Assembly (NCBI GenBank): GCA_964584755.1 | Contig: CAZPAV010000019.1 | Span: 1-49,491 of the forward strand | DNA: 49,491 nucleotides | Direction: 5' to 3' | Source: CAZPAV01 sp964584755 | Lineage (GTDB): Bacteria; Actinomycetota; Acidimicrobiia; Spongiisociales; UBA5794 | Shown here: in pieces, positions 33,655-41,765 of the stretch | Layout of the letters: each line of letters starts with the position of its first letter | How positions within the stretch are numbered: position 1 is the first letter of the stretch | Made by a program: the position numbers and the translations under genes | The notes under the pieces: generated by a model | Database searches by the model: none | The model's input: the letters and a program-made list of their open reading frames with translations, nothing else | Told to the model about the DNA's origin: nothing

Positions 33655-34907
33655 GGGTCCTCCTCCTCGGCGGCGGCGGCCGGGAGCACGCCATCGGGTG
33701 GAAGCTCGCCCGATCCCCTCACCTCGACCTCCTCCTCTCGGCTCCCGGCAATCCGGGCCTCGCCGAGCTGGGGCCGGTCGTCCCCGGGTTCGACGCCACC
33801 CGGCCCGACGCCGTCGCCGAGCTGGCCCTCGCCAACCGTGTCGACCTCGTCGTGGTCGGGCCCGAGGCGCCGCTGGCGGCCGGAGTGGTCGACGCGCTCC
33901 TCGCCCTCGGGGTCCCGGCGTTCGGCCCGACCCGGGCGGGGGCGCGGCTCGAGTCCTCGAAGGCCTTCGCCAAGGACGTCATGCGCCGCGCCGGGGTGCC
34001 CACCGCGGCGGCGGCCACCTTCGACGATCCCCGCGCCGTGGAACGCCACCTCGGCACCCTCCCCGGACCGTACGTCGTCAAGGCCGACGGTCTCGCCGCG
34101 GGAAAGGGCGTCCTCGTCACCGAGGATCTCACCGCGGCCCGCGCCTGGGCCCGCTACTGCCTCGAGGGCGGTTTCGGCGATGCGGGCCGTGCCGTCGTCG
34201 TCGAGGAGTACCTCCCGGGACGGGAGGTGAGCGTCTTCGCCCTCTGCGACGGCAGCCGAGCCCTACCACTGGAGCCGGCCCGGGACTACAAGCGCCTGCG
34301 CGACGGCGACACCGGCCCGAATACGGGCGGCATGGGGTGCGTCTCACCCGTCGCCGACCTGCCCGCCGACCTCGTCGACGAGGTGATGCGCACCGTCGTG
34401 GAGCCCGTGCTCGCCCAACTGGCCGAGGACGGGGTGGTGTACCGAGGATTCCTCTACGCCGGGCTCGTCCTCGGCGAGACCGGGCTGCGCGTCCTCGAGT
34501 TCAACTGCCGAATGGGCGATCCGGAGACCCAGGTCCTGCTGCCACGGCTCGACGACGACCTGCTCCCCCTCCTCGTCGCCGGCGCCGCCGGGGAGCTCCC
34601 CGCGGCTCCTCTCCACTGGTCCCCGACCGCCGCGGTCGACGTCGTCCTCGCCGCACCGGGCTACCCCGAGGCGCCGGCGCGGGACCTCCCCATCACCGGC
34701 CTCGAGGCCGTCGCCGCCCGAGAGGACGTGCTCGTCTTCCACGCCGGGACCCGTCGGGGGGCGGAGGGACTGCGCAGCTCGGGAGGGCGGGTCCTCAACG
34801 TCGTCGGGTTGGGGCCTACGGTGGCGCTCGCCCGTACCGCCGCGTACGCGGCGGCCGACGCCATCGTCTTCGAGGGCAAGCAGCTCCGCAGGGACATCGC
34901 TCGATGA
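33651..34907 (+). CDS. purD: Phosphoribosylamine-glycine ligase
   Basis: A 418-aa ATP-grasp enzyme making glycinamide ribonucleotide from phosphoribosylamine and glycine. It begins with the typical VLLLGGGGREHAIGWKL, has VVGPEAPLAAGVVD, the ATP-grasp stretch PYVVKADGLAAGKGV, ARDYKRLRDGDTGPNTGGMG and EFNCRMGDPETQ. The GTG start at 33651 overlaps the purA stop. Ten bases separate it from purE. Normal length and motifs. Confidence 0.97.
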   Translation: MRVLLLGGGGREHAIGWKLARSPHLDLLLSAPGNPGLAELGPVVPGFDATRPDAVAELALANRVDLVVVGPEAPLAAGVVDALLALGVPAFGPTRAGARLESSKAFAKDVMRRAGVPTAAAATFDDPRAVERHLGTLPGPYVVKADGLAAGKGVLVTEDLTAARAWARYCLEGGFGDAGRAVVVEEYLPGREVSVFALCDGSRALPLEPARDYKRLRDGDTGPNTGGMGCVSPVADLPADLVDEVMRTVVEPVLAQLAEDGVVYRGFLYAGLVLGETGLRVLEFNCRMGDPETQVLLPRLDDDLLPLLVAGAAGELPAAPLHWSPTAAVDVVLAAPGYPEAPARDLPITGLEAVAAREDVLVFHAGTRRGAEGLRSSGGRVLNVVGLGPTVALARTAAYAAADAIVFEGKQLRRDIAR

Positions 34908-34917
34908 GGAGGACACC

Positions 34918-35364
34918 ATGAAGGTCGCCGTGCTCATGGGCTCGGAGAAGGACGCACCGGCGATGGCGGCCGCCCTCGAGGTCCTCGACGAGCTCGGCGT
35001 GGAACACGAGACCCTGGTCGTGTCCGCCCACCGCACCCCCGAGCGAGTGGCCGATCTCGCCCGGAGCGCCCGCGACGAGGGTTACGGCGTCGTCATCTGC
35101 GGGGCCGGGAAGGCCGCCCACCTCGCCGGTGCGGTCGCCGCCCACACGACGCTCCCGGTCATCGGCGTGCCGTTGGCCACGGGCGGCCTCGGCGGTCTCG
35201 ACGCCCTCCTCTCGACCGTGCAGATGCCCACCGGCGTGCCCGTGGCGACCGTCGGCATCGACGGGGCGGCCAACGCCGCGCTGCTGGCGGTCGCCATCCT
35301 CGCCGTCGCCGACGCCGACCTCGCCGCGAGGCTCGCCGACCGCCGCCGGGAGCTGCGGCGATGA
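34918..35364 (+). CDS. purE: N5-carboxyaminoimidazole ribonucleotide mutase
   Basis: A 148-aa class I PurE. The substrate loop begins MGSEKDAPAM (7-16) in place of the common GSKSD, keeping the Asp; SAHRTP (36-41) and a GAGKAAHLAGAVAA helix are intact, followed by the IGVPL stretch. It moves the carboxylate of N5-CAIR to give CAIR. A class I enzyme needs PurK, which is not in the window. ATG 34918 has GAGGA upstream, and the stop overlaps purB (ATGA). Confidence 0.95.
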   Translation: MKVAVLMGSEKDAPAMAAALEVLDELGVEHETLVVSAHRTPERVADLARSARDEGYGVVICGAGKAAHLAGAVAAHTTLPVIGVPLATGGLGGLDALLSTVQMPTGVPVATVGIDGAANAALLAVAILAVADADLAARLADRRRELRR

Positions 35365-36662
35365 TCGAGCGCTACTCCCTCCCCGAGATGGCGTCCATCT
35401 GGAGCGAGGAGCGCAAGCTCGCCGTCTGGAAGGACGTCGAGGCCCTCGTCCTCGAGGCGTGGGCCCGGGAAGGAGTGGTCCCCGCCGGGGCCGCCGACGC
35501 GGTCCGGGCGGCCCCTCCCGTGGACGTGGCCGCCTGGAAGGCCCGGGAGGAGATGACCCGCCACGACGTCGCCGCCTTCGTGGACGTCCTCGCCGCCTCC
35601 ATGGCCCGCCACGGCGAGTGGGTGCACTTCGGTCTCACCTCCTCCGACGTCCTCGACACCGCCACCGGGGTGCTCCTCGCCGAGGCGGCCGACCTCCTCG
35701 CCCTCCGGCTCGGCGAGCTCTTCTCGGTGGTGAAGCGACGCGCCCTCGAGCATCGCGACACGGTCATGGTGGGCCGCACCCACGGCATCTGGGCGGAACC
35801 CACCTCGTTCGGGCTCAAGCTGGCCACCTGGGCCTTCGAGCTGGCCCGCGACCTCGAGCGCCTCCGCCGGGCCCGGGTGACGGTGGCCGTCGGGAAGATC
35901 TCCGGGGCCGTCGGCACCTACGCGCACACCCCGCCCGAGATCGAGCGGTTCGTCTGCGAGCGACTCGGGCTCGACGTCGAGCCGGCCTCCTCCCAGATCG
36001 TCCAGCGCGACCGTCACGCCGAGTACCTGGCGACGCTGGCGCTCGTGGGATCCTCCCTGGAGCGCTTCGCCACCGAGATCCGTCATCTGCAACGAAGCGA
36101 GGTCGCCGAGGTGCGGGAGCCCTTCGGTTCCGGTCAGAAGGGCTCCTCGGCGATGCCCCACAAGCGGAACCCGATCGGCGCGGAGAACGTGACCGGACTC
36201 GCCCGCCTCCTGCGGGGCTACGCCTCGGCCGGCCTCGAGGACGTCGCCCTGTGGCACGAGCGGGACATCTCCCACTCCTCGGTGGAGCGGGTCGCCCTCC
36301 CCGACGCGTCCCTCCTCCTCGACTTCGCCATCGTGCGCATGACGCGCATCGTCGACGGCCTCGTCGTCGACGCCGCTCGCATGCAGGCGAACCTCGAGGC
36401 CACCCGCGGGCTCGTCTTCTCCCAGGCCGTGCTGCTGGCCCTCGTCGCCGCCGGCCACTCCCGGGACGACGCCTACCGCATCGTCCAGCGCAACGCCATG
36501 GCGGCGTGGGACGAGGGGGGCACGCTCCAGGAACGGCTCGCCGCCGACCCCGACGTCGATCTCCCCGCCGACGAGCTCGCCGCCTGCTTCTCCCCGGATC
36601 GGTTCCTGCGCCACGCCGGGGTCGTGTTCGAACGGCTCGCCACGCTCCACCCTTCCCGATAG
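35361..36662 (+). CDS. purB: Adenylosuccinate lyase
   Basis: A 433-aa all-helical lyase that releases fumarate from SAICAR and from adenylosuccinate, so it serves both branches of the pathway encoded here. GLTSSDVLDTA (91-101), His141 in VGRTHGIWAEP and the family signature GSSAMPHKRNP (261-271) are intact. ATG 35361 overlaps the purE stop. TAGGCT, overlapping the purB stop codon, may serve as -10 of the next gene. Confidence 0.97.
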   Translation: MIERYSLPEMASIWSEERKLAVWKDVEALVLEAWAREGVVPAGAADAVRAAPPVDVAAWKAREEMTRHDVAAFVDVLAASMARHGEWVHFGLTSSDVLDTATGVLLAEAADLLALRLGELFSVVKRRALEHRDTVMVGRTHGIWAEPTSFGLKLATWAFELARDLERLRRARVTVAVGKISGAVGTYAHTPPEIERFVCERLGLDVEPASSQIVQRDRHAEYLATLALVGSSLERFATEIRHLQRSEVAEVREPFGSGQKGSSAMPHKRNPIGAENVTGLARLLRGYASAGLEDVALWHERDISHSSVERVALPDASLLLDFAIVRMTRIVDGLVVDAARMQANLEATRGLVFSQAVLLALVAAGHSRDDAYRIVQRNAMAAWDEGGTLQERLAADPDVDLPADELAACFSPDRFLRHAGVVFERLATLHPSR

Positions 36663-36690
36663 GCTCGGGAGCGTCGCGGAGAGGGGAGGC

Positions 36691-37416
36691 ATGGTCCAGG
36701 TCGCCGACGGCGTCTTCCGCCTGGGAAGCGCCTACGTGGGGTTCTACGTCCTCGAGGAAGGCGGCCGGCTCACCGTCGTCGACGCGGGCCTGCCCCGATA
36801 CTGGGACCGACTCACCACCCTCCTCGGGGATCGGGGATGGTCCCTGGAGGCGGTCGAGGCGGTGCTGCTGACCCACGCCCACCCCGACCACACCGGGCTG
36901 GCGGAACGTCTCCGGACCGCCGCCTCGGCCCCGGTGTACGTGCATCCCGAGGACGCCGCCATGGCGCGCGGCACCGTGAAGATGCCGCCGCCCCGGGTCC
37001 CGATCTGGAGGCCCGCGGTCCTCCGGACGATGCTGCTGGGGCTTCGGGGCGGGGTGCTGCGGGTACCGCCCGTCACCGAGGTCGCCACGCTGGCCGACGG
37101 GGACACCCTCGACCTCCCCGGGGCACCGCGGGTGATCCACGCGCCGGGTCACACCGCGGGGAGCTGCGCCCTCCTCTGCGCCGGCCGCGACGTGCTCTTC
37201 AGCGGCGACGTCCTCGCCACGGTCGACATCCTCACGGGCCGGCCGCTCCCCTCGATCCCCCCGGGTTTCGTCAACGAGGACAGCGAGCAGGCCCTCGCCT
37301 CCCTCGCCCGTCTCGACGGGGTCTCCGCCGGAACGCTCCTCCCGGGCCACGGTGATCCGTGGCGCGGCGGCGTCGCCGAGGCTCTTCGCATCGCCCGGGA
37401 CGTCGGGGTGCGCTGA
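36691..37416 (+). CDS. Metallo-beta-lactamase fold hydrolase
   Basis: A 241-aa cytoplasmic hydrolase. The metal-binding motif THAHPDHTGLAERL (HAHPDH at 62-67), the His in HAPGHTAGS, the Asp in FSGDVL and the late His of LLPGHGDPW are all present, so two metals are likely bound. This branch includes glyoxalase II-like and lactonase-like enzymes, and the substrate cannot be told. ATG 36691 has GAGGGGAGG 3-10 nt upstream. It follows purB by 28 bp and may be partly cotranscribed. Confidence 0.9.
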   Translation: MVQVADGVFRLGSAYVGFYVLEEGGRLTVVDAGLPRYWDRLTTLLGDRGWSLEAVEAVLLTHAHPDHTGLAERLRTAASAPVYVHPEDAAMARGTVKMPPPRVPIWRPAVLRTMLLGLRGGVLRVPPVTEVATLADGDTLDLPGAPRVIHAPGHTAGSCALLCAGRDVLFSGDVLATVDILTGRPLPSIPPGFVNEDSEQALASLARLDGVSAGTLLPGHGDPWRGGVAEALRIARDVGVR

Positions 37417-37485
37417 GGTTCGGGACCCGGCGTCCTCCTCCTCGTTCCTCGCGCCGCAGCGCCGCCGCGGTACCGAGCCCGGGCG

Positions 37486-38109
37486 GTGGTCTGGGTCGGC
37501 CTGGCCGGACCGGTGCTCCTGGCGGTCGCGATCACCGTGGGAGGCTTCCGCGAGCCGGGGCACGGTCACGACGAGCCGGTGAGCCTCCTCGCCGCCGAGG
37601 GTGCCCGGATGGCACCGCTCGTCGTCCCGGCCTTCCTCCTCTCGGGCCTCTCCCTCCTCGTCATCTCGGTGGCGCTGGGCTGGATGCGGTTCCCGCTCGG
37701 CCGGGTCGTGCCCGTGCTCGGGTTCGTGGCGGGAGGTCTCGTCGTCGGCTCGGCCCTCGCCCGCTGCAGCCCGGGCTGCCCTGCTCCGTGGAGCGGGGAG
37801 GCGCAGGTCCAGGACGTCGTCCACTTCTCCCTCGTCCTGCCCGCCATGTGGGGCTTCGCCGCCGCTCCGATCGTCGCCTGGCGTCGGCTCCGCCGCCTCG
37901 AGGGCTGGACCGCCTTCCGGCGTCTCACCGCGGCGTCGACGGTCCCCATCCTCGTGGGGGGGATCCTCACCTTCACCGCCGAGGCCCTCCCCGTCCCGGT
38001 CTTCGTCGGGACGACGGGGATCTGGCAGCGGATCGCGATCGGCGCCTCGCTGCTGTGGTTCGGTGCCTCCGCGCTCCTCCCCCTCGGCCGCTGGAGCCCG
38101 GACCGCTGA
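37486..38109 (+). CDS. DUF998-like multi-TM membrane protein
   Basis: A 207-aa protein with about six membrane helices: WVGLAGPVLLAVAITV, MAPLVVPAFLLSGLSLLVIS, VVPVLGFVAGGLVVGSAL, DVVHFSLVLPAMWGFAAAPIVAW, STVPILVGGILTFT and IAIGASLLWFGASALL. The pattern, with D-V-V-H-F in the fourth helix, resembles DUF998 proteins of unknown function. Two cysteines (CSPGCP) lie in a short outside loop. GTG 37486 is the first possible start after the in-frame stop of the preceding gene; no good ribosome site is seen, so expression may be coupled. Confidence 0.75.
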   Translation: MVWVGLAGPVLLAVAITVGGFREPGHGHDEPVSLLAAEGARMAPLVVPAFLLSGLSLLVISVALGWMRFPLGRVVPVLGFVAGGLVVGSALARCSPGCPAPWSGEAQVQDVVHFSLVLPAMWGFAAAPIVAWRRLRRLEGWTAFRRLTAASTVPILVGGILTFTAEALPVPVFVGTTGIWQRIAIGASLLWFGASALLPLGRWSPDR

Positions 38110-38138
38110 GCGCCGCGGCGGCCCCCGGCCGCGAGAGG

Positions 38139-38166
38139 GGAACCCGGCGTACCGCCGCGACCGTCG
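38139..38166 (+). promoter_or_regulatory. ECF-sigma-like promoter before the propeller lipoprotein
   Basis: GGAACC, 17 bp, then CGTCG, the classic pattern of many ECF sigma factors. GGAACCC occurs three times in this 60-bp stretch (38139, 38173, 38189), each within an AGAGG-like context. The predicted leader to ATG 38200 is about 28 nt. Confidence 0.35.
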
Positions 38167-38199
38167 CAAGAGGGAACCCGCGACGAGAGGAACCCCGCG

Positions 38200-40236
38200 A
38201 TGCGTCGAACCCTCATCCCCGCCGTCCTCGCCTTCGGGCTCGTCCTCGCCGCCTGCACGGCTCCCTCCACCTCGACGACGAGCACGAGCGTCGCGCCGGT
38301 CCACGGTGGACCCCTCCCCGGCCAGGTCTTCGCCGCCCCGGCGTTGGCGCCCTTCGCCTCCTGCGACGCCTTCCTCGAGTACGCCAAGGAGCGGGCGCTC
38401 CCCCTCGTCGGTCCGTGGGGACTCGAGGGGTACGGGAGCGGGCCCCCGCTGCCCGAGATGGCACCGACCGAGGACGGCGTCCGGCGGGCACCGGCCGCCG
38501 CGGCCGAGGTCGGTGACGGTCCGATCCACTCGGGGACGAACGTCCAGACCGCCGGCGTCGACGAGGCCGACCTCGTCAAGACCGACGGGAGGCGAATCCT
38601 CGCCGTGGCCCGCGGTCGGCTCTGGCTGGTGGACCTGCGCGACGGCACCCCCCGCCGGCGCGGCTCGCTCCCCCTCGACGGCGGGTGGGGACAGCAGATC
38701 TTCCTCGACGGCGATCGCGTCCTCGTCATGACCTCCTCCCCGGGGCCGGGACCCGTTCCGATGCTCCGCGACGGTCCCGGGCTCGACGCGGTCCCGTTCT
38801 CCGCCACACCGCGCACCGTCCTCACCGAGGTCGACATCTCCGACCCCGATCATCTCGTGGCGGTCCGGACCCTGACCCTGGACGGCACCGTGCTCTCGGC
38901 CCGGATGATCGACGGGATCGCACGGGTGGTCGTCCGCTCCGAACCGACCGGCTTCGCCTGGGAGTACCCCCAGGGCGGTGGCCTGCGCGCCGAACGACGC
39001 GCCCAGGAGGCCAACCGTCGGCTCGTCGCCGCCTCCACCCTGGAGAACTGGGTTCCCTGGTACGTGCTCGAGGATCGCCGAACCGGCACGGTGTCCGAGG
39101 GTCCCCTGCTGGATTGCGACCAGGTGGGACACCCCGACGAGTTCTCCGGTCTCTCCATGCTGACCGTCCTCACCATCGACCTGGGGGACGGTCTCGACCC
39201 CGGTCGTGGCGTCGGGCTGCTGGCCGGTGGCGAGACCGTGTACGCCTCGACGGACCACCTCTACGTGGCCACCACCCCGTGGGAACCGGTCGCGGTCCCG
39301 CTCCGGGGGGAGCCGATCCGACCCCGGACCCCGACCACGCGCCTCCACCTCTTCGACCTGACCGACCCGCGCACGGCCCGGTACGTCGCCTCCGGATCCG
39401 TGTCCGGAGTCCTTCTCGGTCAGTGGTCCATGGACGAGTACGAAGGGCGCCTCCGCGTCGTCGTCACCGACGTGCCGGCCGGCGGTGGCGGCAGGCTCGA
39501 CACCCCGGATCGTGACGTCCCGGAGACCTCGGTGGTCGTCCTCGAGCGTCGCGGCGACCGCCTCGTCGCGGTAGGCAGGGTGGGGGGCCTGGGCGAGAAC
39601 GAGCGCGTGTACGCCGTGCGCCTCATGGGGGACCGCGGGTACGTCGTCACCTTCCGGCAGGTCGATCCCCTGTACGTGCTCGACCTCGGCGACCCGACCC
39701 GGCCCGTGGTGACGGGCACGCTGAAGATCGCCGGGTACTCCGCGTACCTGCACCCGATCGGCGACCATCTGCTCCTCGGCGTGGGTCAGGACGCCGACGA
39801 GCGGGGCCGGGTCCTCGGCACCCAGGTCGCCGTCTTCGACGTCGCCGACTCGACCCGCCCACGCCGACTGGCACGGCTCGTCCTCGCCGACGGGTCCTCC
39901 GCGGCGGAATGGGACCACCACGCGTTCCTCTGGTGGGCGCCGCGGGACCTCGCGGTGCTCCCCCTGCAGCGCTGGTCGTACGACGAGCGCACCGGGGTCG
40001 AGGACGCCTTCTCGGGAGCCGTCCTCGTCACCGCCACCCCCACCCGGGTACGGCAGATCGGCGAGATCACCCATCCTGCGGCAGAGGACCCGGGGTGCGC
40101 GGACTGTCCGCGGTGGTCGCCGCCGGTGACCCGCGCCCTCGTCGTCGGGGACATGCTCTACACGGTCTCGGAGGCGGGCATCCTCGGTTCCGACCTCGAC
40201 ACGCTCGGTGACGTCGCGTGGATCCCCTTCCGCTGA
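38200..40236 (+). CDS. Beta-propeller domain lipoprotein
   Basis: A 678-aa secreted lipoprotein (Cys19 in VLAACTAPS). The motif TNVQTAGVDEADLVKTDG (113-130) is the hallmark of the Beta_propel family (PF09826, from memory), followed by repeated blades with short Asp-rich turns (TEVDISDPDHL, HLFDLTDPRTA, YVLDLGDPTRPV, AVFDVADSTRP). The C-terminal part has a CADC pair. The function of the family is unknown. ATG 38200 begins the signal peptide with GAGAGG upstream. A candidate ECF-type promoter precedes the gene, which would mean envelope-stress control. It is followed closely by the convergent DUF59 gene. Confidence 0.92.
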   Translation: MRRTLIPAVLAFGLVLAACTAPSTSTTSTSVAPVHGGPLPGQVFAAPALAPFASCDAFLEYAKERALPLVGPWGLEGYGSGPPLPEMAPTEDGVRRAPAAAAEVGDGPIHSGTNVQTAGVDEADLVKTDGRRILAVARGRLWLVDLRDGTPRRRGSLPLDGGWGQQIFLDGDRVLVMTSSPGPGPVPMLRDGPGLDAVPFSATPRTVLTEVDISDPDHLVAVRTLTLDGTVLSARMIDGIARVVVRSEPTGFAWEYPQGGGLRAERRAQEANRRLVAASTLENWVPWYVLEDRRTGTVSEGPLLDCDQVGHPDEFSGLSMLTVLTIDLGDGLDPGRGVGLLAGGETVYASTDHLYVATTPWEPVAVPLRGEPIRPRTPTTRLHLFDLTDPRTARYVASGSVSGVLLGQWSMDEYEGRLRVVVTDVPAGGGGRLDTPDRDVPETSVVVLERRGDRLVAVGRVGGLGENERVYAVRLMGDRGYVVTFRQVDPLYVLDLGDPTRPVVTGTLKIAGYSAYLHPIGDHLLLGVGQDADERGRVLGTQVAVFDVADSTRPRRLARLVLADGSSAAEWDHHAFLWWAPRDLAVLPLQRWSYDERTGVEDAFSGAVLVTATPTRVRQIGEITHPAAEDPGCADCPRWSPPVTRALVVGDMLYTVSEAGILGSDLDTLGDVAWIPFR

Positions 40237-40251
40237 GGCGCCGTCCGACCC

Positions 40252-40635
40252 TCAGCGCCGCCGCCAACGCCGCCTGGACGATCCCTCCCGGCGTGGTTCG
40301 GGGACGCCGACCGGAGCGTCCGGCACCTCCCAGCCGAGGGCGCGGCGCGCCCCGGCGCTCATGCGCTCCGGCCCCCAGGGTGGCTCGTCGACGAGGACCA
40401 CCTCGACCCGGTCCACTCCCGGGATCCGGAGGAGACGCTCCTCGACCGCGCCCGCCAGGTAGGCGCCGAGCGGGCAGATCGGGCTCGTGGTCGTCATCGT
40501 CACCCGGGCGAGCCCGTCCTCGTACGCGACGCCGTAGACGAGGCCGAGCTCGACGATGGAGAGGCCCAACTCGGGATCGATGACGTCGCCGAGCGCCACC
40601 TCGACCTGGGTCGGGAGCGGAGCGGGCGTGACCAT
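40252..40635 (-). CDS. DUF59/MIP18-type metal-sulfur cluster assembly protein
   Basis: A 127-aa protein of the SufT/PaaD/MIP18 type. DPELGLSIVELGLVYGV (20-36) and the Cys54 motif TTTSPICPLGAYL (48-60) are conserved, and a DEPPWGPERMS motif follows. Members help mature iron-sulfur proteins. The last 20 residues are very basic. ATG 40635 has TACCCT exactly 6 nt upstream, so it is probably leaderless. It is divergent from two NnrS-like membrane protein genes with only 53 bp between. Confidence 0.9.
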   Translation of the reverse strand: MVTPAPLPTQVEVALGDVIDPELGLSIVELGLVYGVAYEDGLARVTMTTTSPICPLGAYLAGAVEERLLRIPGVDRVEVVLVDEPPWGPERMSAGARRALGWEVPDAPVGVPEPRREGSSRRRWRRR

Positions 40636-40641
40636 GGGGCA

Positions 40642-40647
40642 AGGGTA
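40642..40647 (-). promoter_or_regulatory. -10 box for leaderless DUF59 gene
   Basis: TACCCT on the minus strand, six bases before ATG 40635. Confidence 0.5.
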
Positions 40648-40676
40648 TCGGACTCGGCGTCCCTTCCGGGTCTCCC

Positions 40677-40682
40677 TACCAT
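40677..40682 (+). promoter_or_regulatory. -10 box for leaderless NnrS-like gene
   Basis: TACCAT, six bases before ATG 40689; it lies back to back with the box of the DUF59 gene 30 bp away. Confidence 0.5.
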
Positions 40683-40688
40683 CCCGGC

Positions 40689-41765
40689 ATGACCGACCTC
40701 CGCAAGGTCCTCGTTCCCCTCGCCGGGCTGGGTGCCGTCGGCGGCCTCCTCGTCGGGGTCTGGATGGGCCTGGTACGCATCGGCTGGTCGCTCGGTTCCC
40801 CGCCGCCCCTCGGGCTCCACGCCCCGATGCTCGCCCTCGGCGCCCTCGGAACGCTCATCGGGTTGGAGCGTGCCGTCGCGGTGAACCGGCCCTGGGCGTG
40901 GGCGGGGCCGCCCGCCTCGGCGGCGGCGGTCGGGGCCATGGTCGTCGGCCTCCCGGCGGCGGCGGCTGCGGTGCCCTTGACGGCGGGTGGGCTCGTCCTC
41001 GTCGCGGTGTTCGCCGTCGCCCACCGCCTGCGGCCGGGAGCGCACCTCGTGGTCATGGGGGCGGGAGCGGCGGCCTGGGTCGTCGCCGCCGCGGCCTGGG
41101 GAGCCGGGAGTCCCCCTTCCCGGCTCGTGCCGCTCCTCGCCGCCTTCCTCGTTCTCACCATCGCGGGAGAGCGGCTCGAGCTGGCCCGCCTCGGGGTGGG
41201 AGCCGTCGCCCGCCTCTGGTTCCTCGCCGCGGCGGTCGGAGTCGCCGGCGGGGCGGTGGCGACCCTCGCCGCGCCCGCGTCGGGACCCCGGCTGGCCGGC
41301 CTCGGACTCCTCGGCCTCGCCGCCTGGCTGGCCCGTCACGACGTCGCCCGGCGCACCATCCGTCTCGGAGGATCTGCCCGCCACATGGCCGCGGCGCTCC
41401 TCGCCGGGTACGCCTGGGTGGCCTTCGCCGGGGCTCTCTGGGTCCTCGGAGCCCTCACTCCCGGGCGGCCCGCATACGACGCCGCGGTACACGCGGTCTT
41501 CCTCGGTTTCGTCATGTCGATGGTGTTCGCCCACGCCACGATCGTCCTCCCCTCGGTCGCCGGCCTCGCCCTTCCCTGGCGCCCCGCCCAGTGGGTTCCC
41601 CTGGCACTCCTGCACGCATCCCTCGTGCTCCGGGTCGTCGGCGACCTCGCCGGCGACGTCTCCGCCCGTCGGTGGGGCGGCATGTTCAACGCCGTGGCGC
41701 TGGCCGTCTTCGTGCTCCTCGTCGCGTTCACCGTGGCCCGCACCCGTCTGCGGGCCCGGACGTGA
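40689..41765 (+). CDS. NnrS-like membrane protein 1
   Basis: A 358-aa protein with about ten to twelve helices and almost no loops. LHAPMLALGALGTLIGLERAV (43-63) and DAAVHAVFLGFVMSMVFAHA (264-283) resemble the helices of NnrS heme-copper membrane proteins, with His44, His268 and His282 as possible metal or heme ligands. NnrS proteins relieve nitric-oxide stress in denitrifiers; the match here is partial and the substrate is unproven. The start is leaderless ATG 40689, and the stop overlaps the next gene (GTGA). Confidence 0.75.
   Translation: MTDLRKVLVPLAGLGAVGGLLVGVWMGLVRIGWSLGSPPPLGLHAPMLALGALGTLIGLERAVAVNRPWAWAGPPASAAAVGAMVVGLPAAAAAVPLTAGGLVLVAVFAVAHRLRPGAHLVVMGAGAAAWVVAAAAWGAGSPPSRLVPLLAAFLVLTIAGERLELARLGVGAVARLWFLAAAVGVAGGAVATLAAPASGPRLAGLGLLGLAAWLARHDVARRTIRLGGSARHMAAALLAGYAWVAFAGALWVLGALTPGRPAYDAAVHAVFLGFVMSMVFAHATIVLPSVAGLALPWRPAQWVPLALLHASLVLRVVGDLAGDVSARRWGGMFNAVALAVFVLLVAFTVARTRLRART

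Noticed and set aside
35815..40074. A very long minus-strand open frame opposite purB and the propeller gene
   Set aside because: It is a high-GC shadow frame lying opposite several well-recognised genes; its translation is low-complexity and Arg/Gly/Glu-rich.
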